DNA from: Picocystis sp. L7
Taxonomy: Eukaryota > Chlorophyta > Picocystophyceae > Picocystales > Picocystaceae
Length of the DNA: 64,000 nucleotides
Assembly (NCBI GenBank): GCA_020975725.1
Contig: QXJR01000003.1
Span: 992,001 to 1,056,000 of the forward strand
Reading direction: 5' to 3'
A model generated the notes under the pieces. That model was given only the letters and a program-made list of their open reading frames with translations. It was not told the DNA's origin and ran no database searches. Position numbers and translations under genes: made by a program. Numbering within the stretch: the first letter of the stretch is position 1; every line of letters starts with the position of its first letter. Shown here in pieces: positions 30,109 through 39,574 of the stretch.

Positions 30109-31872
30109 GCCGTTGTTGTGACTACAGCTTCGTTGCCATTGCTCCCAACCACATCAGACCGTTCCCTCGGTGGGTTCGCAGGCTGTTGCATAAGCTTCTT
30201 CCCCCCCCCACCTGGCTGCAGTGCTGGGATGGATCCTGGTCTTTACGACGATGTTTACGAGGGACCGGGGACCGACCGAAGCAGCCAGCCGTCCGATGAA
30301 GTACGGATCCCGTACCCCGAGCGTACGGCCGCGGAGACGCACCTGTTCGAGCGACGTGCAGGCGTGCCTAGGCCCGCGAGCTCCATCAGGAGGTCCTGGA
30401 ACGATTCCTGCGAGGACGGGCGCGGCGGTGGAAGGAACGATCGATCGGAATCGATGCGGAGACCGTCAGTCGGAGATCCCAAGGGTCCAGGACCGCCTGG
30501 ATCAAGACCACGCGAAGAGGCCACGAGAAGTGCGCTGGTCTTCGCCATCCCGAGGTTTCCAAATCGGAGTGTCCCGAAGCATCATGCCTTCGCCGATCGG
30601 ATGCGGTGCACTGCGAATCACGATCTGTTTCTTTTCGCCATCCCTTCCCCGTCTTTTTCGAGGCTTGCTTTCGGCCTGGGAGGTGGCACTTCTCCGTCGG
30701 CAGGACGCGCGCGGAACGAGCCGTTGCCACCGATCTTCGCGCCTCGATCCCCATCTTGCACGCCGTCTCGCCGTTGCGCCCCCCCCCCCCCCTCTTCCCG
30801 CTTTTCCTCGCCATCGACGTCCTTCGTTTTCCCACCGTCGCACCTCCAACCCTGGGTCCATCCCATCGTCTTCGCGCCACATCGTTCTTCCACCCGCGCC
30901 TCCAGCTTCTGCTCCCACGCACCTGTCCACCTCTCCCCTGGGGAGATCCTTCCTGCGTCTCGATCGAAGCCGAGCGGAAGCCCAGGCGGCGCGAACGCGC
31001 GAAGCGACTTCAAACGTCACTCGAGTCGCTTCGTCTCCACCCTCCCTCTGTCCCTCACCGAAGGGAAGGGGCGAACCTGGACGAAGGGAAGACATCGATA
31101 CCTCGATCGAAAGATATCGATGGGAGGAAGGGGGATGGGCATCGAGGTGGGGAAAGGGGAAGGAAGGCGGGAAACGGACGTCTACCCCCCCGAGGGAAAG
31201 GAAGAAACGGGGAGGCGTCCAGGGGCGCCCCTTGGACCATGGTGCGAAGAGGATCGAAGGTGAAGAGCGGGCATCGAGAGCGATGTGTCCAGATCCTCAG
31301 CGGGCACGAAAGATGCTCGCACGTGGAAGGGAGCCAGGATCGTTCTGGACCCGATTTCTCGGAGAAGGCGGGAAATCGCCCCAAACGAAGCGACCCCCTC
31401 CTCCACGGTAAAAGCTCTCTCCGGGATATAGACCAGCATCACGATGGGCCTATCGCGTTGCCCGAGGCCAGCTGCGTCGAGGAACGGCTGTGGTGCAACC
31501 CCCCTCCAAGACCGACCCCCGTCCTCGTCGACTCACGCAAACAACAGGCAACAACGCAGGGAACGTTCGTGTATGGAACGCAGCTTGTTTCCGACCGCGC
31601 AGGGGATGGCCCGAATCGACAAGAGACCTTCGAGGCAAATCCATGGCCCGCAGCGACGGTTGCAGCACGGACTGTAGCCTAAGCCAGCCATCCGAGGGAA
31701 GCATACCTAGGAATGCTGCTCGAAAATATTGGAATGGTATCAATGACTACACAAGGTGAAGCTGAGATCGTGTGGAAATCTGAAACACCTTGAAGCAAGC
31801 CTTGAAGCCACAGGCAACGTGCCAATCATCAACAAATGCACATGGACATAAATAGGACGGCCAGGAATTCGG
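30109..31872. other. GC-rich interval with overlapping long frames, no confirmed gene
   Basis: About 1.76 kb between MYB and the ceramide kinase 3' end. Three plus frames and two minus frames stay open for hundreds of codons, the result of high GC content. Their products are Arg/Pro/Ser-rich and none shows a domain. A poly-C run of 14 lies at 30779-30792. A small gene near 31230-31760 is possible because two plus frames there look protein-like, but nothing decides it. Confidence 0.4.
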
Positions 31873-33832
31873 TCATTCCTCTTGTAGAGGACCTCGGGCA
31901 AACATTTGCACCAAACCCTGGCAAACCGTGCCTTCCACCACATGTGAATGACCGTTTGAAAGCTTTTCCCCGTCGCAGTTCCAAAGCCGTTCTGCTTCTC
32001 GAGGTTGGATGCGAAACTGGTCTGTTTCCACGGCCTGCACGTATGGGAGCGCCAGAGGATCCGATTCTTTCTTCGAAAGTCGAATCAGGAAACGCAAAAA
32101 TTGGAGCCTGGAGCACATCTTCACCATGATGAGGGTGATCTTTCCATCGGACAGGTGTGAATGTTTGGACATACCCTCCGGAGATTGATCACAACGGCAG
32201 GATAAAATCGGACCTGCAACGGCCAAAAACTTCTTGTCCACCATCCCCCAGTCTGCCAGGCCTTCCTCTAACAACTCCTGTTCATCCACTGAATCGCTTG
32301 CTGATTCCATGCCCATCTCAGAGTCAACGCTAGAAAAAGGAGTCGAATAAGAGCGCTCGCGCAGATTGGCACTATTCTTCCTACCCCTGTCACACACAGG
32401 GCACTGATAGTAGCACACCGATGTTGAACGTGGCGTCCGAGATCTTCTGTAGCAGACCTTAACCTGGTGCGACTTGTGCCGCAAGAAGGAGAGTGCACCA
32501 GCAATGCTGTAGCGCAGAGGCCCCATCCACCGCAAGCTTTCACTCCTGCTTATGACCTCCCCAAAAAAAACCGAACCCGACAAACGAGGCTACATACCTA
32601 GTTTCCTCCCCCGCTTGGAGTCTCACCATGTCTATGTCCATTCTGTCTCCTAAAATGACATGCAAAGTAGCAGTTTCCACAGATCTTGTGCCTAAAGTGC
32701 TGACTACTACAGTATCTGTCGATCCTGCTGGTATGATACCAAACCTCATTCCCTTCAAAGCCTCATTGTGGTCCTCATCGCGATGGCGAAGCGTCATTAT
32801 TCCATTGATAATTTCGCCAAGAAAACCGTCGCCGCCGAGTCCAACTATGCCATTGATGCCCGCAAAATCCTGCAGGGACAAGGACTCCAAGATCTTCCTG
32901 GCGTGGCCTGCGTATTCGGTCGTGATGACCTTGCAATCGACCTGGGCATGATGGAAAAGTGGTGCTGACACCTCTTCCCAAGTCTTTGCTGCCTGTTTAG
33001 ACCCGCCATATGGATTGATGAAAATAACAAGACGCTGGGGGCGTTCACCCCGAAAGCCACTTTGCATAGAAGCAAGGGATTGCAAGCGTTGGGCCCAGCA
33101 GCGCGCATCATCTGCAGATTCGCATCCAAATAGTACACCTTTCCTATACCAATGGTTTGGGGATGCGGGTGAGATGCCCACAAAGTGCACCATGAAGTAG
33201 TGCCTCTTTATTTTTTCAAAGTGCTTCCTTCTCTTCAGAATACCAGCGCATGACATTTGCACGTAATAATGTTGAGTTTCCACTGGTTCAAAACGACCGG
33301 GATCCTTCTTGATCTTCTTCCACAGGTAGATGCACTTTGCACGGCATGCAGAGAAGAAGTTGACGATTCGGCAGGTGGGTTTGGGAGTATCGATGACAGC
33401 AGACCCAATGATACTGGATAACTCGATGCAGGTTCTCCTTCCATCATCTTGCTTTTGTTTTCCTGCATCCCACGAGATCCGGTCCGGCAAAAGCAGCACG
33501 TTGGTTCGTTCCGATGCAAGTTTCAGCTTGCCAGATTTCTGCTTCGCTTTCCTTTCTTCCACCCACACTTCCATGCTGGCTTCCAGGATGGGCATTCTGT
33601 CAAGGGACGTGGCCCTTTGTGCGGCAAGTTTTTCGTTGGCTGGAGGCGAGGAGGGTCTTCTCCTCGGCGTGCTGCATCCTTTGGCGAACGGGGCTTTCGT
33701 CGTTCCAACGACTTGTCCGTTCTGTTCCAATCCTGAGATCCATCCTTCTGACGCGTGTTCGATTGCTTTGGATCCGTTTCTTTCGCTGGGCGTTACGAGC
33801 GTCATGTTCTTCGGGTTGCTGGTTTCGTTCAT
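31873..33832 (-). CDS. CERK: Ceramide kinase, reading frame interrupted at a T8 run
   Basis: Ceramide kinase phosphorylates ceramide at membranes. The first frame (33832-32540) carries a PH-like domain and the diacylglycerol-kinase catalytic domain, with FINPYGGSKQAAKTW, GIVGLGGDGFLGEIINGI and GMRFGIIPAGSTDTVV. The second frame (32583-31873) continues the protein: FFGEVISRSESLRWMGPLRY, the CERK cysteine cluster CYYQCPVCDRG, then LSCRCDQSPEGMSKHSHL and SRLQFLRFLIRLS, ending in WNCDGE and LVQMFARG. The switch falls on A8 at 32563-32570 (T8 on the coding strand). Seven T would restore 652 residues. This is either an assembly error, a true frameshift or slippage. Its ATG is 9 nt after the COA5 stop. 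Confidence 0.87.
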
Positions 33833-33841
33833 GTGGAGGTT

Positions 33842-34054
33842 TCAGTATCCTTTGTTTCCTTGTATCCTGGTTCTCATGTCCACTTGGTTCCTCTTGCACT
33901 TGACGTAGGTCGCGTGCACTCCAGCGCAGTTCTCCGGCACGCCTTTTTCGTCTTTGATGCAGTCTTTGATGGTCCTTCCTTCTCGTTTCACGCAGTCGCT
34001 TTCCGCCACGCAGCGCACGAGTTGGTCGAGCAATCCGGTGCACGACTTGGACAT
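33842..34054 (-). CDS. COA5: Cytochrome c oxidase assembly factor 5 / PET191
   Basis: A 70-residue twin CX9C protein that acts in the mitochondrial intermembrane space during complex IV assembly. It reads MSKSCTGLLDQLVRCV (first CX9C), DCVKREG and DCIKD in the middle, NCAGVHATYVKC (second CX9C), and ends KRNQVDMRTRIQGNKGY, the typical PET191 tail (VDMRxRxxGN). The start at 34054 matches family length; the frame is open further upstream only through a GTG. The stop is followed after 9 nt by the ceramide kinase ATG on the same strand, so the two may share one transcript. Confidence 0.92.
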   Translation of the reverse strand: MSKSCTGLLDQLVRCVAESDCVKREGRTIKDCIKDEKGVPENCAGVHATYVKCKRNQVDMRTRIQGNKGY

Positions 34055-35054
34055 GGACCTTCCCTCGACCTCCCTTCCACCTTTGGGATCTTTCCGACTC
34101 TTGCACACCTGTGGTTCCACGCACGAAACACGTGCACCTGTGCACCGACGTCCAACCTGATGGTCCGTGCCCTCTCCACTACTCCCCCCTCCCTCTCTCT
34201 CACATTCTCCCTCCCCTTATTCCCTCTCTCCCTCTCTCCCTCTCTCCCTCTCCTCTCCCTCTCCCTCTACTGCTCCCCTCTCCTCCCTCTCCCTCTCTCC
34301 CTCTACTGCTCCCCTCTCCTCTCTCCCTCTACTGCTCCCCTCTCCCTCTCCCTCTCCCTCTCCTCTTCCTCTCCCTCTCTCCCTCTCTCCCTCTCCTCTT
34401 CCTCTCCCTTCTCTCCCTCCCTCCCCTCTCTCCCTCTCTCCCTCTCTCCCTCTCCCTCTCTCCCTCTCTCCCTCTCCTCTTCCTCTCCCTCTCTCCCTCC
34501 CTCCCCTCTCTCCCTCTCTCCCTCCCTCTCTCCCTCCCCCTCTCCCTCCCCCTCTCCCTCTCCCTCTACTGCTCCCCTGTCCATCACTCCCTGTCTCCCA
34601 CCCTCTCCCTCACCAATACTCCCCTCTGCGTCTGTGTCTGTGTCTGTCTCTCTCTGTCCCTGTCCCAGGGGGCGAGGGGAGCAGGTCGGTGAGGTCGGTG
34701 GACATGGACGGTCGGGATGGACGCATGCGCCACCTCTTCGTCTCTTCCCTGGATCCGACGGGGACGAAGATGGGAAATTCATCCCAACGTGTCCACCGTG
34801 GATCCCATCCACACGCATGGATGTCGCACAAACGCGTGGAAAACCCACCTCCAGCACACGAACGGACCCGACCGACGTCGAACAACGCCACGAACCCATC
34901 CCATCGCCCTTTCCCCATCCGAAACGTGCGCCATCCAACGTCGAATCAACACACAAGATAGGAAACGAAGGAAATAAGAGCTCGTGGAACGGAGGAGGAA
35001 CCCGTCCAGGACAACCAGGACATCACGTGCGCCTTCGAAACGAAACAAACGAGG
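34055..35054. promoter_or_regulatory. Divergent spacer between COA5 and ABC-F genes
   Basis: A 1.0-kb spacer that must contain both promoters. Its middle is a pyrimidine-rich repeat (listed separately). The right part, 34700-35050, is ordinary GC-rich DNA without a supportable frame. Confidence 0.45.
34183..34620. repeat. Polypyrimidine CTCTCC/CCCTCT tandem repeat
   Basis: About 440 bp of irregular tandem CCCTCT and CCTCTCC units on the plus strand (all purine on the minus strand), interrupted by four or five copies of a CTACTGCTCCCC-type spacer, which suggests larger repeat units. Open frames crossing it encode only Ser/Leu/Pro repeats and are not genes. Such mirror-symmetric polypurine tracts can form triplex DNA. 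Confidence 0.93.
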
Positions 35055-37109
35055 ATGAAAGGAACGACGAAACGTGGGTGTCGGCGCACGTGTGCAGGAA
35101 GCCATGCGCGAATCTCGAGGCGCGTGCGCGCGTCTCCAGACGCGCCTGCGCGAGGGGGAGGAGATGCCGTGCTGGTGTGGATCGACGGCGTGTCCAAGAG
35201 CCACGACGGAGATCGCACGCTCTTCGAAGACGTCAACTGCACCGTCGGACGCGGAGAAAAGATGGCGGTCATCGGCGCAAACGGGAGCGGCAAGACCACG
35301 CTGCTGAGAATCGTGGCGGGAGAAGACGCACCCGATCGAGGGAAGGTCCAGAACCGAAGAGGATTGCGCGTAGGATACCTCCCGCAAGAACCAGAACTGG
35401 TCGCAGAACACACCGTGCTCGACGCCGTCGTGAAAGCCGACACCCAAGTGGGCGAAGCGGTGCGACAGTACGAAGAAGCGCTCGTGAAGAGCGCAAACGA
35501 GGCGCCGGGAAGCATGAAAGCGCTCGAAGTGGCGATGGCGAAGATGGATAGCCTCAACGGATGGGAGCTGTATGCAGAAGCCAGGAGAGTGCTGGAAGGA
35601 TTGGGATGCCGAGACCTTGACCAACGCGTGCAAGAACTCTCCGGCGGGATGAGAAGAAGGGTGGCACTGGCCGCCGCACTGCTGGCCCAACCCGATCTGC
35701 TGGTGCTGGACGAACCCACCAACCACATGGACCTGGAAACCGTCCAATGGCTGGAACAAAGACTTGGGATCCCCAACCTGTCCGTGTTGCTGGTGACTCA
35801 CGATCGCAACTTCATGGAAGCGACCTGCAATCGCATCCTTGAACTTGAAGGAGGCACGGCCTTCATGCACAACTTTGGCGGAAAGGGAAGCTACGAGCGG
35901 TTCCTGGAAGCGCGCAACGAGAGGAGGAAACAGATCGAGGCCGATGCCGCACGAGCGAAGAACAAGCTCAGAAAGGAGGCGGAGTGGATGAGACGCATGC
36001 CAAAAGCCAGGCAGACCAAGAGTCGGGCAAGGATCGATCGGTTCTACAAGCTTTCCGAAAGGGCTTCTCGTCGAGCAACGAAGGACCTGTCCATCCAGTT
36101 GGACGGGGCCATGACGAGGCAAGGGACCAAAGTGGTCCTGATGGACAATGCATGCCTAGAGATCGGAGGGAAGAAGGTCTTGGATGATTTCACCTACGAA
36201 TTCGGCAAAGGTGAGAGGTGGGGGGTTGTCGGGCCCAATGGGGTGGGAAAATCGACCTTCCTGAATGCTATAGCCGGGGAGATGGCCCTGGACGCCGGTA
36301 CACGGGACGTAGGAGACACCATCACGGTAGGTTACTACAAACAGGATCCGCCAGAGGTGCCGGAAGGCTTGAAGCTGTTGGATTACGTGAAGGAGTTCGC
36401 AGAAGCTTCAGCCAAGCCTTCCTCGGATGAGCTCCCTGTACGGCCAGATTTTATGCTGGAGCGGCTGGGTTTTCCGAGGAAGAGGCACATGCAGCTATGT
36501 GGGAGCTTGAGCGGAGGAGAGAGGCGTCGCTTGCATTTGGCCACTGTGCTCCTGAAGCAGCCCAACTTCTTGATTCTGGACGAGCCAACGAACGACCTTG
36601 ATCTGCACACCATTGAAGCGCTGGAAGATTATTTGGAAAACTTCGAAGGTACCCTCGTCATTGTCTCTCACGACCGCCGATTTTTGGACAACGTGGTGGA
36701 TCGATTGTTTGTCTTGGAAGCGGGAGAGGAAGTGTACGTGTATGATGGTATGCTGAGTGAGTATTTGGAAGATCAAGACCAGCGTAGGAAGGCCGTGCAA
36801 GCGCAGCAGAAACAAACCAGACCAGTCCAGGGACCCAAGAAGCCCGCAGAGTCCAGCACACCTCCTTCTGACACGCTGAAGAAGCTTAGTTTTGGGGAAG
36901 AAAAGGAGCTGGAACGTCTCGAGGAGGAGATAGAATCATTGAACCTAGAGAAAGCCCGTCTGGAAGCTGCTTTGGAAGAACATTCTTCTGGCAACCAGGA
37001 CGTGGGCACGATCACCGAGCTTTCCAATGATCTTTCCGGCTTGCTCACTGCATTGGATCGCAAGACCGAGCGTTGGCTGGAGCTTGCCGAGCGCGTGGAG
37101 CTGTCGTAG
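35055..37109 (+). CDS. ABC-F family ATPase (Uup/ABCF type), probably plastid
   Basis: A 684-residue soluble protein with two ABC ATPase domains and no membrane segments. The first domain has Walker A GANGSGKTT (about residue 75), signature ELSGGMRRRVAL and Walker B LLVLDEPTNHMD. The second has GPNGVGKST, GSLSGGERRRLHL and FLILDEPTNDLD. The ABC-F linker between them is charged and helical, and a C-terminal coiled coil resembles bacterial Uup. ABC-F proteins act on ribosomes or nucleic acid rather than as transporters. The Arg/Ala-rich first 35 residues could be a plastid transit peptide, consistent with a cyanobacterial-type sequence. Confidence 0.9.
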   Translation: MKGTTKRGCRRTCAGSHARISRRVRASPDAPARGGGDAVLVWIDGVSKSHDGDRTLFEDVNCTVGRGEKMAVIGANGSGKTTLLRIVAGEDAPDRGKVQNRRGLRVGYLPQEPELVAEHTVLDAVVKADTQVGEAVRQYEEALVKSANEAPGSMKALEVAMAKMDSLNGWELYAEARRVLEGLGCRDLDQRVQELSGGMRRRVALAAALLAQPDLLVLDEPTNHMDLETVQWLEQRLGIPNLSVLLVTHDRNFMEATCNRILELEGGTAFMHNFGGKGSYERFLEARNERRKQIEADAARAKNKLRKEAEWMRRMPKARQTKSRARIDRFYKLSERASRRATKDLSIQLDGAMTRQGTKVVLMDNACLEIGGKKVLDDFTYEFGKGERWGVVGPNGVGKSTFLNAIAGEMALDAGTRDVGDTITVGYYKQDPPEVPEGLKLLDYVKEFAEASAKPSSDELPVRPDFMLERLGFPRKRHMQLCGSLSGGERRRLHLATVLLKQPNFLILDEPTNDLDLHTIEALEDYLENFEGTLVIVSHDRRFLDNVVDRLFVLEAGEEVYVYDGMLSEYLEDQDQRRKAVQAQQKQTRPVQGPKKPAESSTPPSDTLKKLSFGEEKELERLEEEIESLNLEKARLEAALEEHSSGNQDVGTITELSNDLSGLLTALDRKTERWLELAERVELS

Positions 37110-37285
37110 CAGGATTTGTGTGCGTTTGGGAAGGATGGTCGATCCACCCGGACCCGACCCACGTGCTCCCTTTGGAATGAACATCGTTTCCCTTTCGAAC
37201 CTCGGGTTCGATCGGATCGGGTTCCTCGATTCCCCCGACTCCACCCTCCGATGGGAAGCAAGCAGAAGGTGGACGTGGCGGAACG

Positions 37286-37945
37286 ATGTGTCGACGGGCA
37301 TGCGAGACACGTCGACCGTCGAAGCCACATGGATCGCCATCCGTGGCGAACAAGGTGGTGCGTACGAAGGGGAAGGTCCTCCTGGAGAATTTCCAGGGAC
37401 ACGTGCGTGCGTTCCGTGGAAAGGGATGCGAGAAACAGGCCGTTGCGACGCTGCTGGCCCTTTCCTTGGGCTGTTGCGGCGAGGCGCGTGCTTTCCCGTT
37501 CCAGGTCGAGAAGGATCCCGTGGCTCCGTTCGTGATGTACGGTGCCGTGTACAAGAAGTACTGGATCGAAGACGTGGTGAACAACAAGGTGGCGGCGCGT
37601 AGGAAGGGTGCGACCGCCATCGCCTGCACTGGCGCCGTGTCGGAAGGGAACGCCACGTCCATCGATCGAGCTGCCTTGCCCACGGTGCCCAACGAAGCCA
37701 TGCCGGATGCAGCCGCGTGCGAGACGAGGGAAGGGATCACGCCGGACGTGGCGTGCTTGGCCGCCTGCGATGCGTCCTGCAGAGCATCGGTGGAATCGCT
37801 GGTGGAACGGCAGAAGTTGGAGACCGGCTATGCCTTGGACCAGGACGACCAGAACAAAGTGACAAGGAGTTGCGTGAGGCAGTGCAAATACGAGTGCACC
37901 AAGCCAGGCCAGTTTTCCTCGTTCGCAGCGCCATTCAAGCGATGA
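37286..37945 (+). CDS. Cysteine-rich plastid protein with two CX3CX3C blocks
   Basis: A 219-residue protein I cannot assign to a family. A basic N-terminus is followed by a hydrophobic stretch ending in an ARA cleavage-like site (ATLLALSLGCCGEARA, about residues 53-68), so the mature chain may lie in the thylakoid lumen. The mature part begins FPFQVEKDPVAPFVMYG. It carries two CX3CX3C blocks, ACLAACDASC and SCVRQCKYEC, plus single cysteines in IACTG and AACETR. That is eight regularly spaced cysteines, suggesting metal binding or disulfides. ATG 37286 is used. It converges on BAP31, with an AATAAA word at about 37973. Confidence 0.65.
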   Translation: MCRRACETRRPSKPHGSPSVANKVVRTKGKVLLENFQGHVRAFRGKGCEKQAVATLLALSLGCCGEARAFPFQVEKDPVAPFVMYGAVYKKYWIEDVVNNKVAARRKGATAIACTGAVSEGNATSIDRAALPTVPNEAMPDAAACETREGITPDVACLAACDASCRASVESLVERQKLETGYALDQDDQNKVTRSCVRQCKYECTKPGQFSSFAAPFKR

Positions 37946-38013
37946 AGGCGGACGAGTGGATGGCGCGGTTGGAATAAAACTGGAGTGGATCCAGGAGCGG
38001 AGCGCCAAAGCGC

Positions 38014-38544
38014 TCAGTCGTCCTTCTTCTGTTGCGGATCCACCTCTTCAGGCTGAAGCTTGCGAACCTCTTCCTCGGCGGCGTCTGCGCGCTCGATCAA
38101 CCGATGCACGCGCAAGAGGACGATCCACAGCGTGAAGCTGTACAGCGCGATCCAGAAGTTTCGTTCCGTGCGCCACTTCCTGGCCAAGAATCCCGTGCGT
38201 TGGTTCGGCGAAGCGTCGGTCGGCGCTTCCACCAAGGTGAGCGTGGCACGCGTGGTGGCCGCCAAGGACGTGGTGGTGACGAGGAGCATCACCTGTCCCA
38301 ACGTGAAGGCTTGCAGGATGCGCACGGATAGGACCGTGTGCACGAACTTGGCGATGGGATGCCTCCAGCTCCTGATTGGGCATCGTCGCACCGCCTTCAG
38401 GCGTCAGTCGTCCGTTCCACTCCTACCTCTTCCTTGTTTGGACGTGGGACGCGCGTACCTCGGGAGTGGCGCAAGCATCAGCACCAGCATCAGCAGCGGG
38501 ACGGGAAACGTGGCGTCCACGTACACCTGCCATGCCGAAGACAT
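38014..38544 (-). CDS. BAP31: BAP31-family ER membrane protein (2 exons)
   Basis: BAP31/BAP29 proteins are ER membrane cargo and quality-control factors. Inferred exons are 38544-38459 and 38371-38014, giving 147 residues. The 87-nt intron (GTACGC to AATCAG) has CTGAC at 38407-38403 and breaks a codon after its second base. Joining the exons yields LAPLPR followed by SWRHPIAKFVHTV, as in the family. Three transmembrane helices are visible: residues 8-26, a second around VMLLVTTTSLAATT, and a third in NFWIALYSFTLWIVLL. The third follows the diagnostic KWRTERNFWIALY. The C-terminus is short, charged and coiled. It is divergent from NIP7, with 206 bp between the ATGs. Confidence 0.83.
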
Positions 38545-38750
38545 CGTGCTTGTGGTGCGACACGTGAGTTTCTTCTCTCCCCTGCGATGCCCGACCCCTG
38601 GGCCCATCCCCTTCCATCGAGGGTCGCGAACCCGGACCTTAGTCGGAGAGACCGAGGATGGCACCCGTGGTCCACCGGGTCAAATTCCGGTTCAAAAGGA
38701 CTGGAACGTGTTCCTGAGAATCGACACGCGCGTGGCGGCGGTGCGTCGCG

Positions 38751-39513
38751 ATGCGTCCATTGACCGAAGAAGAGACCAAAGCGGTGTTCGAAAAGCTGCA
38801 CAAGTTCGTGGGGAAAAACCTCAAGGCGCTGGTGGAGCGGAAGGACGAACCACACTGCCTGCGCCTGCAGAAGAACCGGGTGTTCTACGTCCGAGACAGC
38901 CTCATGCGCAGAGCCACCAACGTGTCCAGGGAAAAACTCGTCTCACTGGGGGTCTGCTTGGGAAAATTCACGCACAGTGGCAAGTTCAGGCTCACCGTAT
39001 CTTGCCTGGACACCATCGCCCAGTACGCGACGCACAAGGTGAGTCTCAGGTGCAGATTGCCGAGCCCGATGATCGAACGAAGGAACTCAAACAACACTTC
39101 AGTCTTCAAGATGAACAAAGCGTGATTCGTCGTTCCCATACTGAGGGCCGATGGCGATGGCGATGCTGCCGAAACGTTCGAAAAAACATCCGAAACGAAA
39201 AGGAGTGGCCGTGCTGACTTTTGTGTCGGGTTGTGATGGGATGGAAATTCCACCACAGGTGTGGGTGAAACCGTCTTCGGAAATGGGCTTCCTCTACGGA
39301 AACCATGTGACGAAGGTCGGACTGGGCAGAATAACAGAAAACACGACGCAGAACCAAGGTGTAGTCATATTTTCCATGGCAGACGTCCCTTTGGGCTTTG
39401 GTGTAGCGGCCAAGTCGACCCAAGACTGTCGGAAGTTGGACCCTGGAGGCATTGTGGCCTATCACCAATCAGACGTAGGAGAGTACCTGAGGAATGAAGA
39501 AGAAATAGGTTAA
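38751..39513 (+). CDS. NIP7: 60S ribosome biogenesis factor NIP7 (2 exons)
   Basis: NIP7 acts in the nucleolus in 27S pre-rRNA processing and 60S assembly. Inferred exons are 38751-39038 and 39259-39513, joined in phase 0 to give 180 residues, the same length as human NIP7. The 220-nt intron (GTGAGT to CCACAG) has CTGAC at 39214-39218. Exon 1 starts [16 protein letters not shown] and ends QYATHK. Exon 2 begins [17 protein letters not shown], the start of the PUA domain, and includes [19 protein letters not shown] and [14 protein letters not shown]. Near-identity to known NIP7 makes the call and the splice sites secure. Confidence 0.96.
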
Positions 39514-39574
39514 GGTGCGTTCGAATTGGCAGTGAAGCACGCAAACTCTTATTTCCAAGAAATAAATCTTTGTC

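Noticed and set aside
29728-31411. Long plus frames of 396-511 codons over the MYB 5' end and spacer
   Set aside because: Arg/Pro-rich GC artefacts without domains; the MYB gene on the other strand explains the left part.
33755-35551. 598-codon plus frame rich in Ser, Leu and Pro
   Set aside because: It is generated by the CT repeat and overlaps the antisense of COA5 and CERK and another frame of the ABC-F gene.
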